Below, piece by piece: positions 11,651-24,368 of a DNA stretch of 64,000 nucleotides. Numbering within the stretch: position 1 is the stretch's first letter; each line of letters begins with the position of its first letter. The DNA comes from Oreohelix idahoensis (taxonomy: Eukaryota > Mollusca > Gastropoda > Stylommatophora > Oreohelicidae), in assembly GCA_024509875.1 (NCBI GenBank), contig JAMPIV010019083.1:124001-188000 (forward strand), written 5' to 3'. The notes under the pieces were generated by a model, which was not told where the DNA came from, ran no database searches, and worked only from the letters and a program-made list of their open reading frames with translations. A program made the position numbers and the translations under genes.

Positions 11651-14600
11651 GCATTTTATTTAGGAACGAACGAATTAGGACACGTAGAAATCTTGTGTTA
11701 GCCATTACGGCGTTATACAACGAAGGCGTTATCTATACTGGGAAAGCACTGGTCTTTCTCCATTCTTCTTCCTATCGTATTATTTCGTTCGGCTTTACCT
11801 TTATGTTCTAATTTATATATGGGTATTAGAATTTTTCACCACAACTACTTATATTTAACATTTGCCCGATCTGCTGCATACACTTTGTAGTCTAGCCTTA
11901 TAATTAACGATTGGCGGAAGCGTGCCGCAAAATAACTATCTGAATTAACGCTTTCTGTCAACTTTAACGCAAAATTAGTAGTAATCCTTACATTGTTTGG
12001 TAGTATTACACGATACAATACTAATTATTAACGCCTATTCTTAACCCGCCCCGTCTACACCCTGCTTCGCTGACACAGTGTGCAATGCATATACACACTC
12101 TGTGGAAAAGCCAGCCAAGGCAAAACCACGCAGACAATTTTATTTTTCTCCTAGTGGTAGCATTTCTGACGTAACTAAAACAAGTTAGTTATTTGAAAAA
12201 TACATGCTAGCGAGATGAGGGAGAGGAAAGATGGCGGACTTGTGTAAAATTTTATTTGACGATTGACGATGACATAAATTGGAAATTTTAAACCATTATG
12301 TAGTTCCCCATAAAAATTATATGGTAGTATGACGTAGAGTTCGCTGAGTAAGAATGTACTTTAAATAATATGATAGTCCTAGAATTAGAGAAGTTATTGA
12401 AGAAATACTAATATCTACGGACACTCGACCCGACAGACTGGCGTCCCTGCTTATGTTTTTTTGGTAACGTTAGGGGGACGCGAGCTTGGAAAAGAGGTAG
12501 GGAGGTACATTCAAATTCGCTTGGGTAAAAGAGTATGAATGGAAAAGGGGAGCGGTAGGAAAAATGTAATCCTAAGCGAAACATCTTTTTGTATTGGGCA
12601 TGACAAAAGCAGACTGGCCAATCGACCACCAGACGCAGAAATTGTTCGAAATTATTTTGGTTTTTCATTCAAACTGCTTTTGAATTCAAGTAGTCGAACG
12701 TTTCGATTGGCCAGTGCTAGTAAATATTAGCAAAAGGCTTTGACTATTCATTGCCAGTTGAACTAAAAATTGCATTCAGATACGCTGAGAAACAGCTGTG
12801 TTAATTCTAAACTTAAATAAAGAATAAATTCACAGTCTGTGCAGTTCGGAGGAAGCTGAGGCCATTTCTTCACACAGTCAGCGTCATTTGTTTATATATT
12901 TCTTGATTGTGGTAAGGATATTTTATGAAATTTAATATGTTTGGTCCAACTACAAAGTTAGATACTGCTATTGGGAAAAAGTGAAGGACATGTCGGGAGC
13001 AGACATTGTTGAGTCCTCACATTAAACGGTATCTAACTGATGTATGTTGTTATGATTATGTTGTCATATTATTGTACTTGTATTAGCATATACTAGTAAG
13101 CTTCTGTGTTCAATGAACACTGTTTAACATGCCTGAAGCACATAAATTTGAAAAAAAGAAAAGAAGAGAATATCATATCAAAGGAAATGTGGTTACTCCA
13201 CATTATTGTATGGAGGAAAAGTATGTGAACGTACAGTGGCGTATCTGCTATAAGGACCTGAGGTGTGGTCACAGCAAGGTGGGAGTCCTGTACAATTCGG
13301 GGGCTAGTGCACTTGTAAGGCACGTGAGGCTGACCCCATACCCACGTAGGAAATTAAGTGTTAGAATAAGTGATCAGAGGTAAAAGGCCAGGGTGTCCTT
13401 TTGTTGCAGAGGGTCTATGTTCCTGTTGCCGGCTGGTGACAGGAAACCTGCTGAGTACTAATAAACGCCAACCAGTCTCCAACCAGACTTATATGCTGTC
13501 GAAGACCAGTAGGAGCTTTGGCGAGTGGTGAAATTGAAACTTTCTGCAACTACACATTGAAATATCTTACAACAAGGACTCCCAGGTGATGTGTTAGACA
13601 TCTGGGGCATCTCTGACATTTTCTTGTGTTTCAAAACAATACACAGGACATTTATGGGGGTAGGATGAACTACAGCCCTCATATACAGTGACTCTCCCGT
13701 TATATGAATAAAGTGAATTGTTTTAATATTTCCTACAGGAAAGACATATATATAAATACATAATAACTTTTAGTTATTGGGCAAATTGTCCCAAAATTTT
13801 AATTGTTCTTTTCTGTAAACTATCTTGTCCTTATTTTCAAAGACCTGTCCACAAGCTATGAATGGACAGGCAAAATAAATTGTAAAGAAGATTTGTTCAA
13901 AGAAAAACTTAACTGCTAGTTTTATTATCTTCTTTATAGAAACTTAAAGTGTTTGACTGTTGTGTACCATCATTTCATTTCTCCCCTAGACACTAGGTAC
14001 ACCATACACCATACACTAGAGCCAGAATAGTGACCGTGTGAGACCTAGGGAGGTAGCGGTAGGTTCTCTGCACATAATTCATCATCATCATTTATAGAGT
14101 CAGAGACCTTCATGTGCTTGACCTCACACGGTTAAAGCAGACACCTTTTCATTCTTTTAGGATACCATCATAACCTCCCCAACAAAATCAACTTTGCTAC
14201 ACCGTCATCAGGACATTTCCTGGTCAAGTTCTATGCAGATACCAATAACCTTCATCTGACAACTGCTTTTTTAAAAACATATTCAAGTTGGCGTCTGAAG
14301 GTGAACGACAAAGAAGAAGAAGCTTTCCCTGTCAAGTCGTCCGAGGCGGCTAAAATGAAACTGTGTATTGGGAAAGCAACCTCACCATGAAAGACAAAGT
14401 GCTACAGAAATCACCGTTGTAAGAGACCAGCTGCAATGGTGGCTCCATGGAGCGAAAAGGGAATGATGATGATGAAGATATCTCTATAAGCTCATTAGCC
14501 CGTGCAATAGTCATTGATATCGGCCACGGGCCTTCCATTGCGTCCTCCATTCTTCACGCGCTCCCGTCCCTTCCAGAATAATGGCATTGGAACATTCAAC

Positions 14601-15060
14601 ATCTTGACAGGCAAGATTTACCATCTTGTGCTTGAAGGTTTTGTGAATTTCAGGTTTTTAGCAGAGAAATGCGTTGTTCCATTGTGCCGGCGCCCTCACA
14701 AGTCTTAAGAGCATTAGCTAGAGGATTACGTAGATTCCATTTCGTGTTCCTAACATTTATAAAATTGTTAACAGACCGTATAAGAGGCAAAGTGAGTGCA
14801 TGTTTGGCTGCATATATACACCGTAAGTGTAAGCATGTTTTTGTGTATATACATCGCTCTATGGTATTTATTTGCAGAACTTAGAAATTGTGCTAAGCAA
14901 GGAGTACTGGTGCCATATTTGTGTGCTTGTATGAACGAGTGCATCTAAGAAGAACCTTAAATGTGGAGTGTATATGGAAAGAAGGTTGGAGGTTTAAGAG
15001 GTCCCAACCCACTAAAGTTGGTTTAGAAAAAAAGGCAAGGATAAACCAAAGCACCTGACG
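11651..15060. other. Long stretch without recognised genes
   Basis: It contains only short ORFs without motifs. The one repeat identified is the family C copy at 14648-14798. I found no RNA gene and no splice-supported exon. Confidence 0.4.
14648..14798 (+). repeat. Short dispersed repeat family C, copy 2
   Basis: This matches 8795-8935 as described there. The boundary on the right is marked by GTGAGTGCATG against GTGAGTACATA in copy 1. It is non-coding. Confidence 0.6.
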
Positions 15061-15157
15061 TGTCTGGTATTCATTGTACTACAAAACGGCAAAAGATCCA
15101 ATCAGCTTTGAGTTTGCATTTTGTTCATGAACTGTTTTACAGGCCCAAGTTTCAGAA

Positions 15158-15323
<166 letters not shown>

Positions 15324-15332
<9 letters not shown>

Positions 15333-16718
15333 CGTGAGGCTAAGAAACCCATGACCTTTACATATTTTTAATACTCGGCCGAAAATGACCCGATTATTAT
15401 GAAATTTGGTACAAATGGTGAGAAAATGCTTACCTACATTGTGCTTATTTCAGTTGGTGCTCAAAATGTCCGCCGCCAGCTGCAACACATGCGCGAAGTC
15501 GGGTGCGCCACTTTCTCACTGACGCGTCAATTGTGCGCTGCTTTAGCTCATCCCATGCCTGCTTTATCCGCTCTCTTAGCTCATCCACGTTGCCAATTTT
15601 CTTTCGGTAGTCATTCTCTTGCAAAACGCCCCAAATCCCATAGTTCACGGGGTTAAGATCTGGACTATTTGGTGGCCAAAAATTCGGTTCCATGAATTCA
15701 GGTGTCTCCTGAGTGAGCAGCGCAGTTGTATCTCAAGCAGATGAGCAGGCACGCCGTCTTGCTGGAAGATGAAGAATTCTGACATTTCCCTCATGTCAGG
15801 AAGAAGGCACTTCATCAATAATTCGTTGCGGTAGTAATCGCCATCTATCTTGATACCAGGTTGAACAGAATGAATTCCAGTGCGGCCCAGTGATGAGACA
15901 CTAATATAAACCATTACTGATTTGCTGAACGTTGGTTTTGCTCGCAGCAACCGATTAGCAGATATGTTTCTTTTTCTGGTGACAACCGGTGCATACACCC
16001 GATCGTTCTGACTATTCGTAGGCCGAACAACAGTAAAAAGTTTTTCATCCGTGAAAAATATGAAACTCACTTTATGCTCTTGGAAGCGACGCAAAAGATG
16101 TTGGCACCGGGAAAGCCGCGACTCTTTGTTGCGTTCAGTCAACTCTGTCGCCCAATGTTTCTTCAAACTTTTTAACTTAAGTTCCTTTTTGATGATTCTG
16201 CCCACGGATCTTTGAGAAGCTCCTATCTGACGAGCAATTTGACGTTGGGAAAGATGTGTTTGCGGACGTCCTTCTCGACTTTGCACAAGCTCGTTAACAG
16301 CATTGATGTTGTCATCGGTGAGTGCAGTGCGTGATTGGCCAGTGCCTTTACGACGTTCAACAGTGCCGGTTTGGTCTATCTTTTGCAAAAGCTATGTCAG
16401 TCCGCCTAAAGTCCATCCTTTGTTTGGAAACTCCTTAAGAAGTCGTTCCGTACCATAATTTTTGTTTTGTCGAAGAAATTTGATTGCTGTTTTTTCTTCT
16501 TCAGAGAACGCCATTTTGCAACAGAGGAATTACAGTTTTATGCAGCGCCACCTGCAAGGCGTAAAATTCGTTGCGTGAAAATTGAAATTCGAAATTTGAG
16601 ACTCGAAATTCGAAAAGGGATATTGTTATCAAAATTGTCACCCAATTTCATAAAAATCGGGTCATTTTCGGCCGAGTTTTAAAAAATATTTAAAGGTCAT
16701 GGATTTCTTTGCCTCACA

Positions 16719-16733
<15 letters not shown>
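15324..16733 (-). mobile_element. Mariner-type DNA transposon, inactive
   Basis: The element is about 1.41 kb and inserted in a TA tract. Its terminal inverted repeats are about 85-95 bp: left CACACACACCGTGAGGC at 15324, right end reading inward CACACACTGTGAGGC from 16733. Both continue through CCATGACCTTTA, CTCGGCCGAAAATGACCCGAT and TATGAAATT. TA lies directly outside both ends (15322-15323 and 16734-16735), as expected for Tc1/mariner target duplication. The transposase is on the minus strand and is broken by one nonsense codon and one frameshift. The (CA)n at the tips appears to have expanded. Confidence 0.9.
15445..16514 (-). pseudogene. Mariner transposase, broken
   Basis: It would bind the terminal repeats and cut and rejoin the element at TA sites in the nucleus. 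The likely start is the ATG at 16514-16512; the first 40 codons lead to an in-frame TAG at 16394-16392 and the same frame continues to 15645. An N-terminal helix-turn-helix region is visible (SQRQIARQIGASQRSVGRIIKK). The first catalytic Asp lies in FFTDEKLF and the second in FQQDGVPAH. The third lies in WPPNSPDLNPVNYGIW, but in another frame (15445-15693), so a small indel near 15710-15730 separates it. Spacing of the last two Asp is roughly 32-34 residues; the frameshift prevents an exact count. The QDG and NSPDLNP motifs place it in Tc1/mariner. It is not functional as it stands. Confidence 0.9.

Positions 16734-16807
<74 letters not shown>
16719..16807. repeat. (GT)n/(TA)n microsatellite between mariner and LINE
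   Basis: A (GT)n run (16719-16733) at the mariner tip continues into a pure (TA)n tract (16734-16807). The LINE begins at the next bases (ACTCCGCC). This is probably part of the same TA tract that received both elements. Confidence 0.9.
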
Positions 16808-16811
<4 letters not shown>

Positions 16812-16934
16812 CCGCCTATGCCGGTCCCAAGCCCGGATGAAAAAGGAGGAGGGCGGCCTGCATGGAGGCCGTAAGGAGGCAGCCCCTCCACCATGCAAAG
16901 GCACAACAGGCCAATCACCTGTTTGTCTTAAACT

Positions 16935-18107
16935 ATGATTACAAGCAATATAAGAGAGAAAACCGGACTGATTCTAAAGGCGACGAACTGGAACGGACTA
17001 CGGACTACGACTTATGGAACATGGAACACAAGAAGTATAAATGGGAAAGAAGAGGAGCTGATGGAAGAGATGAGGAAAGCAAAACTAGAAATCCTGGCTA
17101 TTACCGAAACAAAGAAAAAGGGACAAGGAGTCATGGATCTCGATGGCAACACTCTGCTATACAGTGGTGTACCCACATCTGAAAGAGCTAAAGGGGGTGT
17201 GGGTTGCATTGTGGCCAAAAACCAGAAAGATAGTATCAAGGGATGGAACTTTGTCTCGGAGCGCATTATGGTTGTAAAACTAAAAGAAGGAGAAACCATA
17301 GTCAACCTGGTCATAGTGTATGGGCCAAATGAGGATGAGAGAGCAGAGGTCAAGGAAGAATTCTTCGAGCTGCTTCAAAGGACAGTGGATGACTGCCTAG
17401 ATGAAATTATCATGCTCGGAGATTTCAATGCCAGAGTTGGAAATGACCATGCTAGATGGGGTGGAGTTATCGGAAGATATGGAGAAGATACTCTCAATGA
17501 CAATGGAAAGCGACTCCTCAGATTCTGCAGTGAGCAGAATCTGATCATTACCAACACAAAGTTCCCCCATAAGCGCATACATGCATACACTAGGTGTGAA
17601 CCAACAAAGAATGAGAAGTCAGTGATCGACTATGCCATTGTTAGGAGGAGCTCATTCAAATATGTCCGGGATGCTAGAGTCTGGAGGGGGCCAGAGATTG
17701 GAAGTGATCACTACCTGCTTACAATCAAAAGAACAACTGAAAGAGTTGCTCAGCCTAGGAACTGCCCAACATCACGCAAGAAACTAAGTAAACAAACAGG
17801 AGAAATGAGCATTAAGACCTACAAGCTGAGAGAGCCAGAAATTAAGACCAGATATCAGGGGCTTATTGCTACAGCGGTGAGAAACACAGAAGAACAACCT
17901 GATGACTTGGAAACCCTGTGGCTTAAATTCAAGGACATCATAAAGACAGCTGCTGCAGAAGCATGTGGTGAAGTCCGACTTGGGAACAAGAGAAAGAGGA
18001 CACCTTGGTGGACAGAGGAAGTCAAAGAGAAAATAAGATTAAAGAAAATGGCATGGAAACAATATTTAGGAGCTAAAAAACACAGCAGGACAAATAGAGA
18101 AATATAG
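16935..18107 (+). pseudogene. LINE endonuclease domain and linker (copy 1)
   Basis: This is an apurinic/apyrimidinic-type endonuclease that nicks target DNA to prime reverse transcription. In order: WNTRSI near residue 34 (Asn of the first motif), AITETKKKG (catalytic Glu), VIVYGPNEDE, IMLGDFNARVG (Asp and Asn), SVIDYAIVRR and GSDHYLL (Ser-Asp-His). All key residues are present. A linker with the TPWWTEEVK motif follows. The frame ends at a TAG after a run of six A at about 18075-18080; the second copy has five A there, and with five the frame would run directly into the reverse transcriptase ORF. An alternative upstream frame (16862) is a shadow. Confidence 0.88.
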
Positions 18108-18114
18108 AGAATAT

Positions 18115-19971
18115 GTGATACTCAGAACAGAAGCAAAGAACAAGGTGCTAGCAGCAAAACAGAAGTCCTGGGAAGAATTTGGAGAAAAGCTAGAAAAGGA
18201 TGCGCAAGAAAACCAGAAATTGTTCTATAAGACCCTAAAGAACATGAGGAAGGAAAAACAATGTCCTCTTAAATTTATAAAGGACAAGCAAGGCAAATTG
18301 CTTACTGCCCCGAAGGAAGTAATGGAAAGATGGAAAGAATATTTCTCAGAACTCCTTGATGGTGAGCAAGGTAGAGCATCAGAAATGATAACCACTAGCA
18401 CAGAAGAGGATACAAATGGTGATGAAGATGACATAAAGATGGAAGAACTGAAGGCAGCACTGGAGAAAATCAAGATGGGCAAAGCAGCAGGGCATGATGG
18501 TATAACACCAGAAATGGTTAAGTACATGGGAGCATCAGGCGACCTATTACTCCTAAGGGTCCTACAGGCAGCATGGTGCAACAAGGCCATACCAAAGGAT
18601 TGGGAGATTGCCATTATAACACCGATTTTCAAAAAGGGTGACAATCGACAATGTGGAAACCACAGAGGCATATCCCTTCTCAGTGTCCCTGGTAAAATCT
18701 ACTCTAGAATCCTAGAGCAGAGACTCCGATGCCTAGCTGAGCCACAATTGGATGAAGCCCAGTGTGGATTCCGAGCAAACCGAAGTACTCAAGACCTAAT
18801 CTTCACACTCAGGCAGCTGAGTGAAAAGGCCCTTGAGTACAAGAGTGAGATCCATCTTTGTTTCATAGATCTGGAAAAGGCGTTTGACAGGGTCCCCTGG
18901 AGCGAACTTTGGGACTGTTTGGCAAGGAAGAACATTCCAGCACCTCTGATTCATGCTATACAGAGCTTCTACAAGTCTTGCAGAAATTATGTGAGGACAG
19001 CAAACTATAAGTCAGAAGAGTTCAGGACCACCACTGGTGTAAGACAAGGCGATATCCTGTCACCTTATCTTTTCATACTCCTCATGGACGATGTCATCAA
19101 GGCATGTAAGGAGAGAACAAGAAAGTATTCAGTGGGGTACTGGAAGATGAGACAGGTCTGTATTTCAGAGCTAGCATTTGCTGATGATGTTGTCCTGATT
19201 GCTAAATCAGAGACACATCTCCAATCCAACCTGCAAGTCTGGAAGGAAGAGCTGGAGAAGAGAGGGATGGTCATAAGCAGCTCTAAAACAAAATCCATGG
19301 TGATATCACGAGAAGAAAGAAAACATCAGATTAAGTTGGGAGAACAGGTCCTGGAGCAGGTCGACCACTTTAAATATCTCGGAGCTATTATAGACCGAAA
19401 GGGGGGCATCAAAGAAGAGTTGGCCACTCGAAAAGCAGCGGCTGGGAGACTTTATCAGGCCATAAATCGAGGATTCCTCAGCAAGAAAGAGGTTGGTAAG
19501 AAAACGAAGATGGCTGTATACCGCTCCACCTATGTCCCAGTCTTGACATATGGATGCGAGTCATGGGCAATGACTACAACCCACAAAAGCCAGATTCAGA
19601 CCTCAGAAATGAGGTATCTGAGGAAGGTGGTTGAAGTAACAAGAAGAGACATGGTCCGCAACCAGACGATACGTCAAGGCCTAAAATCCCACCCGCTGCA
19701 GACCCAAATAGAACAGTCCCAACTAAGATGGTTTGGCCATGTCTGCAGAATGGGAGAAGATCGGCTACCACGACAAGCATGGGAAACAAAGAGCCAGGGA
19801 TCCAGACCTCCAGGACGACCCAGAGTCCGCTGGGAGGACAATATTAGACAATCTTTGAAGGACCGAGGACTAGAATGGAACCAGGCCAGGAAAAAGACAG
19901 CCGATAGGATAGTCTGGCGCTCTCTCTTCCAAACCTCTACACCTCACGGTAGAAGAGGAACGACTAAGTAA
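18115..19971 (+). pseudogene. LINE reverse transcriptase domain (copy 1)
   Basis: These 618 residues form the downstream part of the same polyprotein. Reverse transcriptase blocks appear in order: AAGHDGITPEMVK, CGNHRGISLLSVPGKIYSRI, CGFRANRSTQDLIFTLRQL, FIDLEKAFDRVPW (first Asp, about residue 252), TTGVRQGDILSPYLF, and LAFADDVVLIAKSE (catalytic Asp pair, about 357-358). Then come YLGAIIDRKGG, the YGCESW motif and the C-terminal RWFGHVCRMGEDRLP / GRPRVRWEDN region. The catalytic residues are intact, so apart from the frameshift before it this copy is well preserved. The Met at 18115 is not a real start; the domain is the continuation of the endonuclease frame. Confidence 0.9.
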
Positions 19972-19979
19972 GTAAGTAA

Positions 19980-19980
<1 letters not shown>

Positions 19981-20061
<81 letters not shown>
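19981..20061. repeat. (TA)n microsatellite after LINE copy 1
   Basis: About 80 bp of TA with one G interruption, directly after the (TAAG)n tail. With the tracts at 15162 and 16734 it frames the mariner-LINE cluster. Confidence 0.95.
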
Positions 20062-20064
<3 letters not shown>

Positions 20065-20627
20065 CCGCTTTGCACTGTTAACTCTTTCCTGAAAAATCAA
20101 GCGCTAACCAAAAAAAGCGCTAAACGAATTTTGATTTCCCATAAGGGTTAACAGAAAACAAATTAGCTCGTTCCCAAGGTTCAGAAAGCTGCATAAAAAT
20201 TAAGAAAAAAGTGATACAAAACAAAAATTAAACAGTTAACAACATTTATTAACTACATATAATTATCAAACATATTGAACGCAAACAAAAATACTATGTA
20301 TGTACTGTACTTACATAAAATATTATAGAGCTTTAATCACTGCTATTTCCGTCATTTGTGGCTACAGTTGTCATGGCCGAGCTGTTATTATCATCAGACT
20401 ACTGGTTAGCAGAAGGCTTCGTAGATGCTGAAAACGTTTTTCTGGTTCCAGAAGTAGAAGGCACACCTACATGGTCAATGGTGGCAGAATATATTGGAGG
20501 AGACTAAATATAACCGAACTGAGCGGTCTTTGCTTTCTCACCTTTTTCTCTTTAAGAAGCACCTTGTAGCATTTAAGATCTTGTTCTATGTTATGAATTA
20601 CCATAGAATTGCATTCCATTTTGTGAG
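20062..20627. other. No feature recognised
   Basis: The ORFs on both strands near 20467-20703 overlap and show no motif. The segment ends where the large inverted repeat begins. Confidence 0.35.
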
Positions 20628-22790
20628 CATGTGTCACGGATTGCCTCCCCTGCTTAGCAGTCGTGGTCCAACAGTGGCCAAAACTCAAGAGTATCTAATA
20701 TGAATCGTCAAAGGTGTCTACCTTCGCACAAGATTACTCTTGGCAGAGTTGTAGATAGAAGGGTAATGAAGCTTCTATCGCAAGGTATGTTCATAAGATA
20801 TTTCTGAAGTCAAGAACAATGCTGCATTGACAGAGCAATTGTTAACTTTATATCGGTCCGCCGCCTTTCATGAAGAATTAAGCAATTATTAATTTCAGCT
20901 CATCAAGCCCCCACCCTGATTTACTCAGTGGAATTCTTATTATTATGGTATAGCTCTGTTTAGAGTGTATTGAGTAAATTGACTGAGACAAACATGCAGT
21001 ACATGTAAAATGATTAAATCGAAGTTAAATTTATATAATTACAAATAACAAATTTAATAATCATTTAGGTTTAACAAAGTTATAGAAAATTTGAATAATG
21101 ATTTATTTAAAAAAGTGGATCATCACTGTTGTGATTGGAAGTAAGTTTTTAAAGGAGTTCACGTGTCAGCTTATAGGTTTCACTTATCTGCCATTAGTAG
21201 GTTCTGCTCCCACTGATGGTTTGGTTCTGAGTAGATAGGTCACTAATAACGCTCGTCGCTGGTCAAGGATATAGGGCGTAGCACGTTCCCAGAGGTTTCA
21301 GGGAGCGTCTACAAAGCTGGTCCCTCGTCTTAAAGCTCAGACCACTGTTCCCTTCTTGTTTCAGAGATAGTACCCTCAGCTGGTACCACCAATAACTATG
21401 GTAAAAGAATAGAAATGAAACGCTCTCCTGAGTTCTGCATTTCCCGACACATAATTATGTGTCCCTTTCTCTCTATTCCATCATCCCATCTATCTCAGAA
21501 TTTACTCTCGATGAGAATTAAACTTAATCCCTCGAGAGAAAACTTTCTTTACATTTAAATTGAATTGCTTTACATTGATTTTTCATTTAAATGAAAAGGT
21601 TAATAGTACAGATAGAATATGTTTACATTTACATCTCCACTGATTGAAAAGTGTTCACAGTATAAATTGAATATGTTTTCATTTATATCTACACTTGTTG
21701 AAAAGTTTGAAACATTCATTAATTTTAAAGTGAACATGTTTACATAGACATTTACACTGGTTTGAAAATGTAAATATTATACTTAGAATGTACATCATTT
21801 CTTTCATCTTTCCCTCCCTGCTCCATATGGAACTTGGGACTACCTATGCTTTTAGTTCTCTGTATGAAACTAGCAATAAAGCAGTCACCAGCCCTTGCTG
21901 TGGTGGTTCATAAAATCATCATTCTATACGCTGAGGTTGCCAGCCTCAAATGACTTGGACATCCACTCGCGATTTTGACATATTAATATTCCCATGGCAA
22001 TGTATACATATTAGTTAACATGTTAGTAATGAAAAATGTAAAATGCAAAACTTTACGCCAATCCGGGCTCACATACTTTTTGCTTAGATGAATAAAGGCA
22101 CTTGAATCGGCCTCTTACATGTGTTCTTCGGGGTCGTTATTTTAATAATAGATACCCTCTATGACTCCGTGTTTCAGTTTCTTCAGATTCCGGTTCCTTA
22201 TTAAAATGGTTTTCCTGGGCTCTTTAAGTCCGTCATGATTTTCCACAAAGTCTGGCCTAATAAATGGAATTCTGAATTCTAACTTCTGGCAAGGCCTGGT
22301 TGTGTCGTCTTGGCAAACGATTTCTCACAGTGAACTAGACTTGCAAAAAATATCAGATTATATTGCAAGTCTGCCCCCGCATTTATTTGTTACGAGGCTA
22401 ATCAGAAAGCCAATCATTTTCAAACATGGAATAATTTCTGTGCATGATGCTGAGGTCACCTCTCCCATATATGGTAATAAAACATCCGATTGCCTGGCAG
22501 GCAAACTCACCAACACATTTGTAAACTTGTACAACAATGTGTTTCAGATGTAACAACTTATTACTTTCGTATAAAGTAATGTCTTCGTGATAGTCGGACA
22601 GGAAACGATTATGTCATTTATGTCTGTCCATAAGGTGTCTCACAGACGAGTAATCTTGTTATCTCTCGCTTGAGCACGCAAAACCCGTCTCTTTACCACC
22701 TTGGCAACAGACGCACCCTTGCCTTACCAGCGATTAAACAAATAAGCTGGGCCGATTTTAGTGTGAATCTGTCGTAGCCAAGGTTTGGTA
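20628..22790 (+). repeat. Large inverted repeat, left arm
   Basis: The arm reads as the reverse complement of about 57690-59755. Anchors: TTGCCTCCCCTGCTTAGCAG and CCACTGTTGG on the outer end, GGTGTCTACCTTCGCACAAG, CTCCATATGGAAC, CTAGCAATAAAGCA, ATCATCATTCTATACG, TTACTTTCG, and ACCTTGGC near the inner end. The match is imperfect (point differences and small indels throughout), so this is an old dispersed element in two orientations and not a recent duplication. There is no coding domain; the ORF at 22302-22553 has no known motif. The class of element is unknown. Confidence 0.7.
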
Positions 22791-23245
22791 CACGAGAATT
22801 TATCACCCTGACTGCCGTTTCAATATTGCATCACCTGTCTACTATCTCAGCATGGATGAGCAGGTAAACAGACAAGACGAAATATTATTAAAAGGAGTGT
22901 AAGAATGAAAATACAAAATATCTTCTACTTAGCAGAGAACGAAAGAAGTGCTGACCATGGAAAAGCACGTAAATAGTCAGTACTACAAATGTAACTGATT
23001 ACTGCTGTAGTGAAAGAGAGATCGAAAAGGGATCGCCCCAAATCCATCTTGTGACAGCATGTTTCATTATGCTAGCAATGATAATGCTTCTTGGCCATCC
23101 CACCACCCTGAGCGAACTTGAAAAATATAATCCTCCCTCCCAAGGAATTTTGTGCAAAGCGTAAGATCGAATTTTTGTAAGGGTATAACAGGCATATGTC
23201 ATAAAATAGAAACAGCGTTATACCGAAAAGCGTTACTCGAACAGC

Positions 23246-23430
<185 letters not shown>

Positions 23431-23810
23431 TAACATATTCTCTCTGAGAAACACAGGGGTTCAACAAAAACATTCTCATCGTTCTTGTCCTGTGCCATCC
23501 GTTCAAGGCTTTTCCAGTATCTTCATTATCCTTGTTCTATATGTTACCAATTTTCCTCATTCGCCTGATTTTATTATTTTGTACATTCATTAATTACTCT
23601 TCAGCTCCATTAAACAGAGTCCTTCAACAAGTTCACGCAAACCTTTCCTATCTTGTGCCATCCATTCTAGCTCTACACAAGTGGTTATCCCTTTCATGTC
23701 TGCTTTCGGTTGCCTATTCCATTTATGTTTAGATTTCCTTCTGTTTTTCTTATTTTTTGTGGATTCCAGAATAAGGACGACCTTGTTATGCTAGTATCTG
23801 GCGGATCTCT

Positions 23811-23925
23811 TCTTCTTCTGCGTTCAGTTTGTAGTCATGCTAAATCTGCAGGCCTATCGCCAGGACGAAGTCCACAGTCTTTACCAGGTCGGCGCGGCAG
23901 CCCCATAGCTTCTGCTAGTATCTGG
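23811..23925. repeat. Short dispersed repeat, copy 2 of 2
   Basis: This matches 2385-2500 as described there. The phrase GCTAGTATCTGGCGGATCTC occurs on both sides (near 23801 and 23923), which looks like a 20-bp duplication flanking the insertion; this would mark the copy as a retroposed element. Confidence 0.6.
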
Positions 23926-24031
23926 CGGATCTCAATATGCGTTATATCCAACGGTTATCGCTTTGTCCTCAGCTCTTGTTCCTTAAGTATTTTTCTTGTT
24001 CTTGTCAATAGTTCGCCAGTGGTGGCCATGT

Positions 24032-24173
24032 CATACCACTTTTTTTTTTTAATGTAAAACTTTTGCCTCGTTTTGGCGAGGCGCGTCCCGTTCAACCTAG
24101 TCGGTTATATTAGGGCGCATGTCCAAATATAAAAGACACTTAGGTCTGGGGTATAAGGATTGCCATACCACTT
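24032..24173 (-). mobile_element. SINE-like hairpin element with target duplication
   Basis: A 122-bp insertion (24042-24163) is flanked by the direct repeat CATACCACTT (24032-24041 and 24164-24173). Poly(T) at its left end means a poly(A) tail on the minus strand. The segment next to the tail holds a perfect hairpin: GCCTCG, short loop, CGAGGC near 24066-24083. The same body occurs at about 41985-42075 and 47985-48080, both on the plus strand and both ending in A- or T-rich DNA. No polymerase III boxes are clear in this short copy; it may be 5'-truncated. Confidence 0.75.
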
Positions 24174-24368
24174 AAATCCTTCTATGTTGCCTACGACTGC
24201 CTAGATATTTGAGTTTAAGATTGTTAATTATGTGTTGAACTTTACTTTTTTTTTTTTAAATTTCTATATATTTCCTAGTGCGATGACAGCTCCTTGAGCC
24301 TTGGCTATTCTTATTTTCATTTGACTGTCTGGTGTGTACATGATCTATTTTGTCAAACACCTGCTTGG

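Larger units (their letters stand above)
16808..19980 (+). mobile_element. APE-type LINE, almost full length, copy 1
   Basis: This is a 3.17-kb non-LTR retrotransposon. The 5' UTR begins ACTCCGCCTATGCCGGTCCC, nearly the same as the start of the second copy at 49497, so this is probably the true 5' end. It contains a GC-rich stretch able to fold (GGCCTGCATGGAGGCC). The coding part holds an endonuclease and a reverse transcriptase, split by a single-base insertion near 18077. The 3' end is the tetranucleotide tail (TAAG)n at 19966-19980, then (TA)n. Upstream DNA is also (TA)n, so the target duplication is hidden in the microsatellite. The clade is not certain; proteins of this type are often annotated as craniofacial development protein 2-like and belong near RTE. 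Confidence 0.9.
23455..24230 (-). mobile_element. Antisense RTE-like LINE 3' ends with nested insertions
   Basis: Read on the minus strand, several blocks match the C-terminal tail of the RTE-like LINE: a [16 protein letters not shown] block near 23485-23515, a second tail near 23610-23770 (complement of CTGGAATCCAC), and KWYDMATTGELLTRTRKI near 23965-24035. Two short elements interrupt it: the 115-bp repeat at 23811-23925 and the poly(T)-ended hairpin element at 24042-24163, which carries a target duplication. Frames are broken. At least two decayed LINE copies seem to be stacked. Confidence 0.6.
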
